The notes below the pieces were generated by a model. That model searched no databases. It was not told where the DNA came from and saw only the letters and a program-made list of their open reading frames with translations. A stretch of 64,000 bases of DNA, from positions 1 to 64,000 of the forward strand of contig JABWBQ010000007.1 of NCBI GenBank assembly GCA_013360395.1, given 5' to 3'. This document shows, one piece after another, positions 1 through 9,174 of this stretch (position 1 is its first letter; every line of letters starts with the position of its first letter). The DNA comes from Flavobacteriales bacterium. GTDB lineage: Bacteria > Bacteroidota > Bacteroidia > Flavobacteriales_F > PHOS-HE28. The translations under genes and the position numbers were made by a program.

Positions 1-1
1 G

Positions 2-118
2 GGTGCCGCCGCCGCGCGCGATCGATCCGGTGCCAAGGCGGAGCGCCAGCGTGATGGCGACCGTCGGGGCGGGTCCGCAGCGCCGACCTCACGGAAGGCA
101 CGACGGGGCGGACGGTGA
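2..118 (+). CDS. C-terminal tail of a basic protein, partial at window edge (possibly DEAD-box RNA helicase)
   Basis: An open frame runs from the window edge to a TGA at 116-118 and gives 38 residues that are mostly Arg, Gly, Ala, Lys and Ser. Arg/Gly-rich low-complexity tails like this are common at the ends of RhlE-type DEAD-box helicases in Bacteroidota, but no helicase motif is inside the window. Any GC-rich stretch can stay open for 38 codons, so both the gene and its identity are tentative. Confidence 0.3.
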   Translation, partial: GAAAARDRSGAKAERQRDGDRRGGSAAPTSRKARRGGR

Positions 119-172
119 CGTCGCACGCCGCCTCCGGGCAACGCGAAACCCTGGGCCGCCGGTCATGGGGGC

Positions 173-1780
173 ATGATCCGCTCCCCACGAACGTACAGGA
201 CACACGTCGCCGCCGCACTCCTGCTCACCGGCATCAGCACCCACGCCCAACAGGCCGCGTGGCTCACTGGCTGGAGCGTCAACTGGACCTTGAACCCCGG
301 CATGCCGCGGCACGTGCTGGCCTCCTCCCCGGGCGGCGAACTGATGACCGCCCGGCTCGATGGGGTCACCCAACTTTACGGAAGCGATGTGTTCGGCGGG
401 GTGGTGGTGCACCGCCTGGACCCCGGCATCGGCCAGCCGTTGTGGTCGTGCGGGCTGGGGATCACCGCCACGGTGGACTGCGGCGCAGTGGATGACGATG
501 GCAACGTGTATGTGGCCGGGCGGTTCATGGACAGCCTTGCGCTCTGCGACGGCGCCACGCTTGTGCACACCGGCAGCGGACCGGACGTGGACCTCTACCT
601 CATCAAGTTCGACCCCACCGGCATGCCCCTGTGGAAGCGGAACATCTCCGTGGCGCAACCGGACGCCAGCATGATGGCGGCCCTGGCGATCGACCCGAAC
701 GGCGACCTGTGGTACGCCACCAGCGACTTCATCCTCGCCCGGATCCACCGCGTGGACGCGGCCGGGAACGACGTGGAGCAGCGCTCCATCGACGGAGGCA
801 AGACCATCGGGGCCATGAGTTTCGACCCCTGGGGCGGGCTGTACGTAAGCGGTGGTTGCGACAACAACGCGTTCGCCTTCGGCGGTCTCACCCCGGTTCT
901 ACCTGCCAACGAGCCCTATCTCATGTTCCTTTGTCGCTTCAAGCCCGACGGCACCGGCGATTGGGCGCAGTTCGCACACGACATCACCTTCCAGTTCCCG
1001 GTGGTGGTGACCGATGACGAGGGCCACGCCTATGTGGCCGGCAACGTGTTCGACAGCACCAGCTGGGGCGGGATCCCACTCCAAGGGCCGGATTGGACAA
1101 GCGCGATGTTCCTGGCCCGGGCGGACAGCACAGGGCAGTTCCTCTGGGGCTTGTCCAGCGCACCTGCAGGTGGTCCGATCACCGGCGACATCACAGCAGG
1201 GGTACGCGGATGCCTCGCGGTGGACGGCAACGGCAACCCACGCATCACCGGCACCGTGCGCGGGGAGGTGGTTTGGGGCAATGGTGTTGCAAGCGACGCC
1301 GGCACGATCACCGACCAGGCGCAGACCATCGTGGCCTTCGATACCAGCGGCACCCCGCAATGGGCCTCCACCAGCGCGCCCACGACCTATGTCACCAGCC
1401 ACGCGGTCAACTGTCCGGACGACGGTACGTTGTTCTTCAGCGGGCATGCCACGGACGAGTTCGGCTTTCCACCCTTCCAGACCGGCGCTCCGGGTGTGCA
1501 GACGTACACCGTTGGGCGGATCGATGCCTTGTCCACGGTACTGCCGGAAGTGAACGATGCGGCATCGTTGGCCGTGCACCCCGTCCCGACGGACGCGGAG
1601 CTCTTCGTGCTCGATCCCGACGGGGCCATGGCGTTCCGTCTGATCGCTCCATCCGGCGCCGTGGTACGGCAGGGTGTCCTCGATCGTGGTCGCAACTGGC
1701 TGGACCTCCGAGGGCTGGCTCCGGGCCTGTACACGCTCGTCACGGGCAACGGGCGGAGCGCGCGGGTGGTGGTGCACTGA
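173..1780 (+). CDS. Secreted repeat protein with T9SS type A sorting domain
   Basis: This is a 535-residue exported protein. Residues 1-26 look like a signal peptide with a basic start, a leucine/alanine core and an end at THAQQ. The body consists of beta-propeller-like repeats with recurring phrases such as YVAGRF, YVSGG and YVAGNV, each following an aspartate-rich DDGN or DEGH turn, as in SBBP-type repeat proteins. The last ~75 residues start at LAVHPVPTDAELFV and end in a LAPGLYTLV-type strand, which is the shape of a T9SS type A sorting domain that directs export across the outer membrane and anchoring or release at the surface. No enzymatic motif is visible. It is probably surface material of unknown ligand. 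Confidence 0.8.
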   Translation: MIRSPRTYRTHVAAALLLTGISTHAQQAAWLTGWSVNWTLNPGMPRHVLASSPGGELMTARLDGVTQLYGSDVFGGVVVHRLDPGIGQPLWSCGLGITATVDCGAVDDDGNVYVAGRFMDSLALCDGATLVHTGSGPDVDLYLIKFDPTGMPLWKRNISVAQPDASMMAALAIDPNGDLWYATSDFILARIHRVDAAGNDVEQRSIDGGKTIGAMSFDPWGGLYVSGGCDNNAFAFGGLTPVLPANEPYLMFLCRFKPDGTGDWAQFAHDITFQFPVVVTDDEGHAYVAGNVFDSTSWGGIPLQGPDWTSAMFLARADSTGQFLWGLSSAPAGGPITGDITAGVRGCLAVDGNGNPRITGTVRGEVVWGNGVASDAGTITDQAQTIVAFDTSGTPQWASTSAPTTYVTSHAVNCPDDGTLFFSGHATDEFGFPPFQTGAPGVQTYTVGRIDALSTVLPEVNDAASLAVHPVPTDAELFVLDPDGAMAFRLIAPSGAVVRQGVLDRGRNWLDLRGLAPGLYTLVTGNGRSARVVVH

Positions 1781-1836
1781 TCGACGCTCCCGAAGGACCA
1801 TTTGCAGGATCGGGGACCATCCCCGAACTTTTCGGC

Positions 1837-2502
1837 ATGGAGGGCGGCAGGACCGAACGCCTCAGGGGAAGACCCGACCGTTTGCTCGCGTTCAGCGACG
1901 GCGTGCTGGCGATCATCATCACCCTGATGATCCTGGAGATCCATTTGCCGGACCTGCCCCCGCACGCATCTTCACAGGAAGTGCACAAAGCCTTCCTGGG
2001 AATGCTCCCGCACCTGCTCGCCTACGTGCTGAGCTTCACCAACCTGGCCATCTTCTGGATCAACCACCACACCCTGTTCCGGATCGTTCTCGAGGTGGAC
2101 ACCGGTCTGCTCTGGCACAATTGCCACATGCTCTTCTGGGCCAGCCTTGTGCCCCTGGCCACCGCCTTTCTTGGCGACCACTACCTGCTGCCGGAGGCGA
2201 CCCTGTTCTACGGTGTCGTGCAGCTCATGGTACTGTTGGCCGGCATGGCCATGGTCGCGCATCTGTTCTCCCGCAGGTTGGTGCACGGCGCCCTGTCCCC
2301 GGCCATGCGACGCTACTACACGCGGCTCAACGGCACCAGCGCTCTCCTGACCATTGCGGCCATGCTGCTGGGCTATGTTAGCACGTGGATCTCCATCGTG
2401 TGTTTCGTGGTGATCATCGTGCTGTACTGCGTGCCCAAGCCGGTGGAAGTGCTGCAGGATGAGCAGCGCCTGGCCGCGGAAGCGCAGGAGGCGGGTCAGT
2501 GA
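1837..2502 (+). CDS. TMEM175-family potassium channel
   Basis: This is a 221-residue integral membrane protein. Near the N-terminus it has FSDGVLAIIITLMILEI, the characteristic first-helix motif of the TMEM175 (DUF1211) family, whose FSD triad lines the pore. Five further hydrophobic segments follow, giving the usual six helices of a single bacterial repeat. Bacterial members assemble as tetramers and conduct potassium without the classical selectivity filter. I chose ATG 1837 because the reading frame upstream of it lies over the end of the preceding gene and the family starts about ten residues before FSD. It follows the T9SS gene by 56 bases and is convergent with thiL. Confidence 0.85.
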   Translation: MEGGRTERLRGRPDRLLAFSDGVLAIIITLMILEIHLPDLPPHASSQEVHKAFLGMLPHLLAYVLSFTNLAIFWINHHTLFRIVLEVDTGLLWHNCHMLFWASLVPLATAFLGDHYLLPEATLFYGVVQLMVLLAGMAMVAHLFSRRLVHGALSPAMRRYYTRLNGTSALLTIAAMLLGYVSTWISIVCFVVIIVLYCVPKPVEVLQDEQRLAAEAQEAGQ

Positions 2503-2551
2503 ACGGGTCCACCGTCCTTGCTTCGGGACGCGACCATGCCGGAGTTTGTAT

Positions 2552-2577
2552 GTGAGGATGGCCGAAGGCATTCTCAC
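2552..2577. terminator. Hairpin between convergent genes
   Basis: An inverted repeat (GTGAGGATGGCC against GGCATTCTCAC, one wobble and one bulge) with a 3-base GAA loop lies in the 137-base gap between the TMEM175 gene and the 3' end of thiL. It could stop transcription from both sides. It has no strong T-run, so this is tentative. Confidence 0.4.
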
Positions 2578-2639
2578 CTTCATTACCACCATCATCCCGG
2601 TGCCGTGCCCCTGGGTCGCCCTTCCCGGCTCGCGAGCGG

Positions 2640-3692
2640 TCAGGAGGTCGGGGCCAGGAACGCATCCCAGCCCTGTGCCCGCAGCGCATGCTGGCCCCCA
2701 TGCTTGTCGATCAGCACGCAGCCGCTGTTCACATCGGTCATGTGGCCGATCACGGTGAGGTCGGGGTTGCCCTTGATCCTGTCGAAGTCGCTTTGCGCAA
2801 TGGTGAAGAGCAGTTCGTAGTCCTCACCCCCGTTCAGTGCACAGGTGGTGGGATCCAGGTGGAAGTCCCGTGCGGTCTGGTGGGTGGCGGGGTCGATCGG
2901 GATCTTCTCGTCGTAGATGCGCACCCCGAGCCCTGAGCGGCGCGCGATGTGGATGGCCTCGCTGGCCAGTCCGTCGCTGATGTCGATCATGGACGTGGGC
3001 TTCACCCCCAACTTCTTCAGTAGTTCAATGATATCGCGTCGGGCCTCCGGCTTCAATTGACGCTCCAGGATGTAGTCATGCCCTGCGAGGTCCGGCTGGG
3101 CGCCTGTTTCCTTGAACACGGCCTTCTCGCGCTCCAGGATCTGCAACCCCATGTATGCGCCGCCGAGGTCCCCGCTCACCACGAGCAGCTCGTTGTCCTT
3201 CGCACCGCCGCGATACACGATGTCCTCCTTCCGCGCCGCGCCGATGGCCGTCACGCTGATGACCAGCCCGCTCGTGCTGCTGCACGTATCCCCTCCCACC
3301 AGGTCCACCCCATAGTTCCGGCAGGCCAGCAGGATGCCCTCGTACAGCTCATCCACGGCCTCCACCGGGAAGCGATTGCTCAGCGCGAGGGACACCGTGA
3401 TCTGTCGTGGCTCGGCGTTCATGGCGTACACATCGCTCAGGTTCACCACCACGGCCTTGTATCCCAAGTGCTTCAGCGGCACATAGCCCAGGTCGAAGTG
3501 AACACCTTCCAGCAGCATGTCGGTGGTCACCACCTGATGCATGCCCTGCGGGTCGATCACCGCAGCATCGTCGCCGATGCCCTTCACCGAGGCCTTGTGG
3601 TGGAGCTGCACCCGGGAGGCGATCCGCTCGATGAGACCGAACTCGCCGAGGGTGGAAAGCGCGGTGTGGGAAGGGCCGTCCGTCATGGTCAT
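2640..3692 (-). CDS. thiL: Thiamine-monophosphate kinase ThiL
   Basis: ThiL is a 350-residue enzyme that phosphorylates thiamine monophosphate with ATP to give thiamine pyrophosphate, the last step of thiamine cofactor synthesis in the cytoplasm. Seen in the protein: GEFGLIERI near the start, the GIDDAA-like KGIGDDAAVI metal/ATP loop, TTDMLLEGVHFDL, the NLSDVYAMNAEP segment and GGEDYELLFT near the C-terminus, all in the order of the PurM/ThiL superfamily. Length is typical. The start at 3692 is very close to a TAnnTTTG box at 3700-3707, so the message may be nearly leaderless. The ATG two codons later (3686) is an alternative start. Confidence 0.95.
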   Translation of the reverse strand: MTMTDGPSHTALSTLGEFGLIERIASRVQLHHKASVKGIGDDAAVIDPQGMHQVVTTDMLLEGVHFDLGYVPLKHLGYKAVVVNLSDVYAMNAEPRQITVSLALSNRFPVEAVDELYEGILLACRNYGVDLVGGDTCSSTSGLVISVTAIGAARKEDIVYRGGAKDNELLVVSGDLGGAYMGLQILEREKAVFKETGAQPDLAGHDYILERQLKPEARRDIIELLKKLGVKPTSMIDISDGLASEAIHIARRSGLGVRIYDEKIPIDPATHQTARDFHLDPTTCALNGGEDYELLFTIAQSDFDRIKGNPDLTVIGHMTDVNSGCVLIDKHGGQHALRAQGWDAFLAPTS

Positions 3693-3699
3693 GGGCCGA

Positions 3700-3707
3700 C
3701 AAAAGTA
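3700..3707 (-). promoter_or_regulatory. -7 promoter element for thiL
   Basis: Read on the minus strand this is TACTTTTG, an exact match to the Bacteroidota -7 consensus TAnnTTTG. It lies 7 bases before the thiL ATG. No clear -33 TTG was found at the expected distance. Confidence 0.5.
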
Positions 3708-3750
3708 CCCGTCGCCGGCCGGTCGGCACGCCGGTGTCCCAACCTCCCTT

Positions 3751-3781
3751 TTGTCCGCCTGTGCGCCAAGCCCTACCTTTG
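3751..3781 (+). promoter_or_regulatory. Promoter of sufA (TTG-N20-TACCTTTG)
   Basis: TTG at 3751-3753 is followed after 20 bases by TACCTTTG at 3774-3781, an exact match to the Bacteroidota primary-sigma promoter (TTG, about 20 bases, TAnnTTTG). Transcription would start near 3788. The sufC promoter at 16651-16681 has the same two boxes with the same 20-base spacing. Confidence 0.8.
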
Positions 3782-3793
3782 CTCCCGGTCTTG

Positions 3794-3810
3794 TTTAGAC
3801 CTATTCTAAA
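3794..3810. promoter_or_regulatory. Operator-like palindrome TTTAGA-N5-TCTAAA at sufA
   Basis: This is a perfect 6-base inverted repeat with a 5-base spacer, placed between the predicted transcription start and the sufA ATG. It is AT-rich in a GC-rich neighbourhood. A near copy (TTTGGA-N5-TCTAAA) occupies the same place in front of sufC at 16696-16712. Its shape resembles sites of Fur-superfamily regulators such as Irr, so repression according to iron or Fe-S status is a reasonable inference. The actual regulator is not in the window. Confidence 0.65.
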
Positions 3811-3820
3811 TAAACTGACC

Positions 3821-4147
3821 ATGATCAAGGTCTCAGACCCCGCCAAGGCGGAAGTCACCAAGCTCCTGGGCCTGGAAGGCCGTGGCCCCCAGCACTTTGT
3901 GCGGGTCGGGGTCAAGGGCGGCGGCTGCTCCGGTCTCATGTACGACCTCACCTTCGACACCGAGATGAAGGACGGTGACAAGGTCTTCGAGGACAACGGG
4001 GTGAAGGTGGTGGTGGACAAGAAGAGCCTGCTCTACCTGCTGGGCACCACGCTCGACTTCAGCGGCGGCCTCAACGGTAAAGGCTTCCAATTCGTGAACC
4101 CCAACGCCTCGCGCACCTGCGGGTGTGGGGAGAGCTTCAGCATCTGA
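3821..4147 (+). CDS. sufA: A-type Fe-S carrier SufA/IscA family
   Basis: This is a 108-residue HesB/IscA-like protein that accepts Fe-S clusters from the SufBCD scaffold and hands them to target proteins. The three conserved cysteines are visible: one in GGGCSGLMYDL and two in the C-terminal CGC of SRTCGCGESFSI. The ATG at 3821 is chosen because it starts the conserved IKVSDPAKAEV segment and lies just after the promoter and operator; the 29 codons upstream in frame overlap those sites. It is the first gene of the SUF cluster. Its stop codon is followed 3 bases later by a repeat arm. Confidence 0.93.
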   Translation: MIKVSDPAKAEVTKLLGLEGRGPQHFVRVGVKGGGCSGLMYDLTFDTEMKDGDKVFEDNGVKVVVDKKSLLYLLGTTLDFSGGLNGKGFQFVNPNASRTCGCGESFSI

Positions 4148-4150
4148 GCG

Positions 4151-4243
4151 CACTACAGAGGAGATCCCAATGACAAAGTCCACACGAGCAACCCGGTCGA
4201 ACAGAGTATTCGCATTCTCTGTGTCCTCTGTGCCTCTGTGGTG
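4151..4243. repeat. CACAGAGG-type inverted repeat between sufA and sufB
   Basis: The right arm at 4217-4243 is the reverse complement of the arm at 21554-21580 with no differences over 27 bases. A degenerate left arm (CACTACAGAGGAGA) begins at 4151, three bases after the sufA stop. Translating such repeats gives the peptides HHRGTEDTE and TTETQR, which are well-known spurious ORF products in many environmental genomes. The whole gap between sufA and sufB is occupied by this element. Confidence 0.8.
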
Positions 4244-4251
4244 AAGCATTC

Positions 4252-5700
<1,449 letters not shown>

Positions 5701-6196
5701 TGTTGCGTGTTGGCGTGTTGCGTGTTACGCGTTGCTGAACCAGAACCATCAGAACCATGGCCACCGTCAAACAGTTCGAAGACCTGGATGTCTGGAAGGA
5801 TGCCCGGGTACTGAACAAGAAGATCTACACCATCACAAGGCGCAAGGTGTTCAGTGAGGACTTCGACCTGCGCAGGCAGATCCGCAAGGCATCGGTCTCG
5901 ATCATGTCCAACATCGCAGAAGGCTTCGAGCGCAACAACAACAACTCCTTCATTCAATTCCTGACGATCGCGAAAGGCTCGGCCGGAGAGGTTCGCTCAC
6001 AGCTCTACTGCTGCCTGGATGGCGAGTTCATCTCAGAGAAGGATTTCGAACCCCTGAAACAAGAGGCCAAAGCCCTCGGTGAGCGGATCGGTAAATTCAT
6101 CATCTACCTCGACGGCTATCAGACCCAACAAGGCGGCAAGGCCCGGAACACCGTCGCGAGCCGAACCCGCAACACGTAACACCTCAACACGTAACG
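5701..6196. mobile_element. Heptamer-repeat inverted element carrying a four-helix-bundle gene
   Basis: The left arm 5701-5729 begins at the base after the sufB stop and is made of TGTTGCG-like heptamers. The right arm 6168-6196 is its reverse complement with 23 of 29 positions matching; five of the six differences are transitions. The arms enclose the four-helix-bundle gene at 5757-6179. The right arm overlaps the last codons of that gene. A second sufB tail follows 21 bases after the right arm. No transposase or integrase is encoded, so mobility is inferred only from the repeats and the tail duplication. Confidence 0.6.
5757..6179 (+). CDS. Four-helix-bundle protein (S23/IVS family), inserted after sufB
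   Basis: This 140-residue protein belongs to the four-helix-bundle family first known from open frames in 23S rRNA intervening sequences (TIGR02436-like). Visible family marks are FEDLDVWKDARVLNKKIYTI near the start, the QIRKASVSIMSNIAEGFER core with its SNIAEG motif, and IAKGSAGEVRSQL in the third helix. Relatives include the Avd accessory protein of diversity-generating retroelements, and the family tends to bind nucleic acid. The true biochemical role is unknown. The last residues (TVASRTRNT) are translated from the flanking repeat arm. The gene lies inside the inverted repeats at 5701-6196, between the two copies of the sufB tail. Confidence 0.88.
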   Translation: MATVKQFEDLDVWKDARVLNKKIYTITRRKVFSEDFDLRRQIRKASVSIMSNIAEGFERNNNNSFIQFLTIAKGSAGEVRSQLYCCLDGEFISEKDFEPLKQEAKALGERIGKFIIYLDGYQTQQGGKARNTVASRTRNT

Positions 6197-6217
6197 CATA
6201 TACTTTTAAGTGAAGTG

Positions 6218-6286
6218 GTGCCGATGGAGTTCGCGGTAGAAGCCCAAAAGCTGTTGGCTGTAAGCCTTGAAGGATCTGTAGGATAG
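6218..6286 (+). pseudogene. Second, orphan copy of the sufB 3' end
   Basis: The frame reads [18 protein letters not shown] then GSVG and a TAG stop. It matches the SufB C-terminus in 21 of 22 residues while only 54 of 69 bases agree, so the changes are nearly all synonymous. It has no start and is not expressed as SufB. Its presence 586 bases downstream of copy 1 means the DNA between was gained together with, or within, a replacement tail. Confidence 0.9.
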
Positions 6287-6569
6287 GAAGTTGGGCGTGC
6301 CCCTTTCCCTTCGCACATGTCCCACGCACGGGTCGCGTGCTTCGCTGTAGTTGCCTCGGTTCAGCGGGCATGGCTCCGTCTCCGGTGGCTTCCTTCGGTC
6401 GCCTCCTCGCTCGCGCCTTGCCTGCGCTTCACCTTCGGCAAGCTGCCGCTCCGCCCACTCACGTAGCAGCGGCATGAAGTTATCAACCGGATTTGGAATT
6501 CTCGGGGGGGGGGGTATCTATGTATGGTAGCTGGCTTGTACGGTTCGCGAACGATACCTCTGAAGTGCC
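6287..6569. other. Intergenic region with an 11-base G tract
   Basis: No gene is visible in these 283 bases. The first 190 bases are GC-rich and may be the wreck of a dispersed repeat. A run of eleven G residues lies at 6504-6514, 55 bases before the start of the secreted protein at 6570. Tracts of this length are prone to slipped-strand mispairing and could vary expression of the downstream surface protein. No clear TAnnTTTG box was found. Confidence 0.5.
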
Positions 6570-8339
6570 ATGAATATCCATCGTTTGGTGGTATTGGTAG
6601 GCTTGCTGCTGGCGGGTGAATTGGGGGCACAGGTGGATTGCCTGGGTGTCAATGGTGGCTCGGCCTTACCGGGTACGCCCTGTGACGATCTCAACTTCTA
6701 TTCCATCGATGACACTTGGGACGCCTCCTGCAATTGTGTCGGCATTCTATATGACTGCAATTGGGATCAATTCGGCACCGGATGGCCGGGCACCATTTGC
6801 GAAGATGGGAACCCGTTCACCGTCAACGACGTTTTCCACTACCCCTGTAATTGTTCCGGAACATGTCCGGGATGCGATTGTTATGGTACGCCCGGCGGGC
6901 CTTATCTACCGGGCACTCCCTGCGATGACCTGCACCCTGCCACGGTGTTCGACACCTTCCAAAGCAATTGCGATTGTATGGGACAGCAGAACTTCATCTA
7001 CGGACAGGTCTTCCTGGACCTGAACATGGATGGTGTGATGGACCTGGGCGAACCCACCATCGCCAACCGGACGGTGCAGATCACCCCGGGGAACTTCCAA
7101 GGTACCAGCGGCCTCTCCGGGGCCTACCTCATCGTCGCGGGGCTTGGCACTTACGACATCAATGCGGCACCAGGCAGTTTCGACATGCAGTCCGGCCCTT
7201 TGCCACCGGTCACCTTTGGCATCACCGGGCAGAACAACTGGGGCAACAACATCCCGTTGACAGCCTCGTCCATGCAGGGGGATCTGTCGGTCGCCATCTC
7301 TGCGGTGCGCACCCGCCCTGGTTTCGACAATGAGGTCACCGTCACCTGCAAGAACGAGGGCACGATCCCGATAGGAGGCACGGTGTCCATCACCTTCGAT
7401 CCGTTGCAGTTCTACGTTGCTTCAGCCCCACCTGGCACCTTGGTGGGGAACACACTGACCTGGAGCGTACCGGTGCTGGGTCTGGGTGCGACCACGCCTT
7501 TCGAGGTGGTGTTGAACACGCCAGCGACCACACCGTTGCTTACGCCTGTCCAACACAGTGCGACGGTGGTCGCCGCACCTCCGGATGCCGTGCCCGCCAA
7601 TGACACCTTCATCTTCAACGATGTCGTCGTCGGCCCTTGGGACCCGAACGACAAGCTGGTTTCGCATCCGGTGCTTTCCCCGCAGCAGGTGGCTGCAGGC
7701 ACCCCGCTCACCTACACCATTCGCTTCCAGAACACCGGCACCTGGCTGGCGGAGGATGTGCGCATCAGCGATACCCTGTCCGCCCAGTTGGACCCCTCCA
7801 CGATGGAGTTCATCGGCAGCAGCCATCCCGTGCAATGGTCCATCAGCAACAGCGTATTGGGCATTTTGTACGACCAGATCATGCTGCCTGACAGCGGTAC
7901 CAATGAACCGGAAAGCCACGGCTTCTTCCAGTTCCGGATCACACCCCATGGCACGTTGCAGTTGGGCGACAGCATCTCCAACTCGGCCGCCATCTACTTC
8001 GATTTCAACGAGCCCATCATCACGGAACCAGCGCTCACGGTGGTGGATGCAGGTGCGCGTATGCCCGTGTTGGGTTCGGAGATGCATTCACTCAGGGTCT
8101 GGCCTAACCCTGCTACGGAAAAGCTGTTCCTGCAAATGTCGGCAATGGCTGACATGAGGTTATGGATAGTTACGACCTCTGGGCAGATGGTAGTCAGCGA
8201 GTTCGCGCCACTATCACACGGGGGCGATCAATGGGCATTCGACATAGCCCCCCTTGCAGCGGGAGCCTACATCCTCAAAGTGGCATCTGGAAGTTACCTC
8301 TATCACACACGATTCGTGAAACTCCCAGTAACTCAATAG
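6570..8339 (+). CDS. Secreted Cys-rich/DUF11-like protein with T9SS sorting domain
   Basis: This 589-residue exported protein starts with a signal peptide ending near LGAQ. Residues ~25-140 contain three Cys-rich repeats of about 45 residues with the pattern PGTPCDD or PGTICED followed by CNC or CDC and Gly. A DLNMDGVMDLGEP segment follows, which looks like the start of an SdrD B-like or calcium-binding beta-sandwich domain. Residues ~345-490 hold the DPNDK...GTPLTYTIRFQNTG segment common in Bacteroidota surface proteins. The C-terminus, from LRVWPNPATEKLFL, is a T9SS type A sorting domain. A G11 tract sits upstream. The next gene starts 5 bases after the stop. Confidence 0.8.
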   Translation: MNIHRLVVLVGLLLAGELGAQVDCLGVNGGSALPGTPCDDLNFYSIDDTWDASCNCVGILYDCNWDQFGTGWPGTICEDGNPFTVNDVFHYPCNCSGTCPGCDCYGTPGGPYLPGTPCDDLHPATVFDTFQSNCDCMGQQNFIYGQVFLDLNMDGVMDLGEPTIANRTVQITPGNFQGTSGLSGAYLIVAGLGTYDINAAPGSFDMQSGPLPPVTFGITGQNNWGNNIPLTASSMQGDLSVAISAVRTRPGFDNEVTVTCKNEGTIPIGGTVSITFDPLQFYVASAPPGTLVGNTLTWSVPVLGLGATTPFEVVLNTPATTPLLTPVQHSATVVAAPPDAVPANDTFIFNDVVVGPWDPNDKLVSHPVLSPQQVAAGTPLTYTIRFQNTGTWLAEDVRISDTLSAQLDPSTMEFIGSSHPVQWSISNSVLGILYDQIMLPDSGTNEPESHGFFQFRITPHGTLQLGDSISNSAAIYFDFNEPIITEPALTVVDAGARMPVLGSEMHSLRVWPNPATEKLFLQMSAMADMRLWIVTTSGQMVVSEFAPLSHGGDQWAFDIAPLAAGAYILKVASGSYLYHTRFVKLPVTQ

Positions 8340-8343
8340 AACC

Positions 8344-9174
8344 ATGAGAACCACTCTTGCCTGCTGTGCTGCCTTATTGGTCTCCGGGCAAGCAACCGCT
8401 CAGGTCGCGGAATGCGCGGCCGAATGGGGCTTGGATTCCATCACGACCTTGATGGTCGAGGAAATGATACAAGCCCGACTGCCAGAGGTGCAAGCCCAAC
8501 GAGCTGCAGGCGGCGGTGGTCCGATCTTTCGCATCCCAGTGGTCTTCCATATCATCCATATGGGAGCGGGTACGCCAAGCAACATTCCAGACCTTCAGGT
8601 GCTTGACCAACTCGATCATCTCAACGATGAATTCCGCGACAATCTTGATGGGTTCGGGGATATACCACAGATCGAGTTCTGCCTGGCACAGAACACCTGG
8701 GATGGGCAGCCTTGGTCAGCATACAACGCGGTAACCCCGGGCATTACGAGATGGGAGGACCCCATTGCATCAGCGGGGAATACCATGACCGTCGCGGAGA
8801 TGTTCGAACTGGTGAATGTCGTCCAATTCCCACCGGATAACTACTTCAACGTCTGGATCGTCAACGAGGTGGGGGGGGACGGGGTTGGTGGGGTGGGCGG
8901 TTACGCGACATTCCCGACCGCTCAAGCGCCACTGGATGGAGTAGTGATCGAATCCGCGTGGATCACTGCACCGCCTTTCATTCAGGGCGATCTACTGATC
9001 CACGAAACTGGGCACTACTTGTCGTTGTTCCATGTATTCGGTAATTGTCTCGGGGCCAACGATCAATGTCTTGATACTCCCCCGTCTCCAGCACCAAATC
9101 TCACCGCCACGGTCGGTGCACCCTGCCAGGACAACGATGGGGACTGTGGTGTTCCTGAAGCCCTCGACAACTAA
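8344..9174 (+). pseudogene. M43 (pappalysin-like) metalloprotease domain, cut by in-frame TAA
   Basis: These 276 codons encode a signal peptide (cleavage near TAQ) and an M43-type zinc protease domain with HETGHYLSLFH at residues 220-230, supplying the three zinc histidines. In this family the domain continues into a Met-turn of the type N-Y-M-D-Y. Here the frame reads LDN, then TAA (9172-9174), then MDYLPEPCQTVFT in the same frame. A TAC or TAT at this position would restore the Tyr and join the two parts into one protein of 2133 residues (8344-14745). The break may be a true mutation or a base-calling error. A G8 tract at 8871-8878 lies within this part. Confidence 0.75.

Noticed and set aside
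4200-4249. Peptides HHRGTEDTE and TTETQR as possible genes at the SUF repeats
   Set aside because: They are translations of the CACAGAGG repeat, known as spurious products in many genomes.
5701-6196. Diversity-generating retroelement, because Avd is a four-helix-bundle relative
   Set aside because: There is no reverse transcriptase, template repeat or variable repeat in the window.
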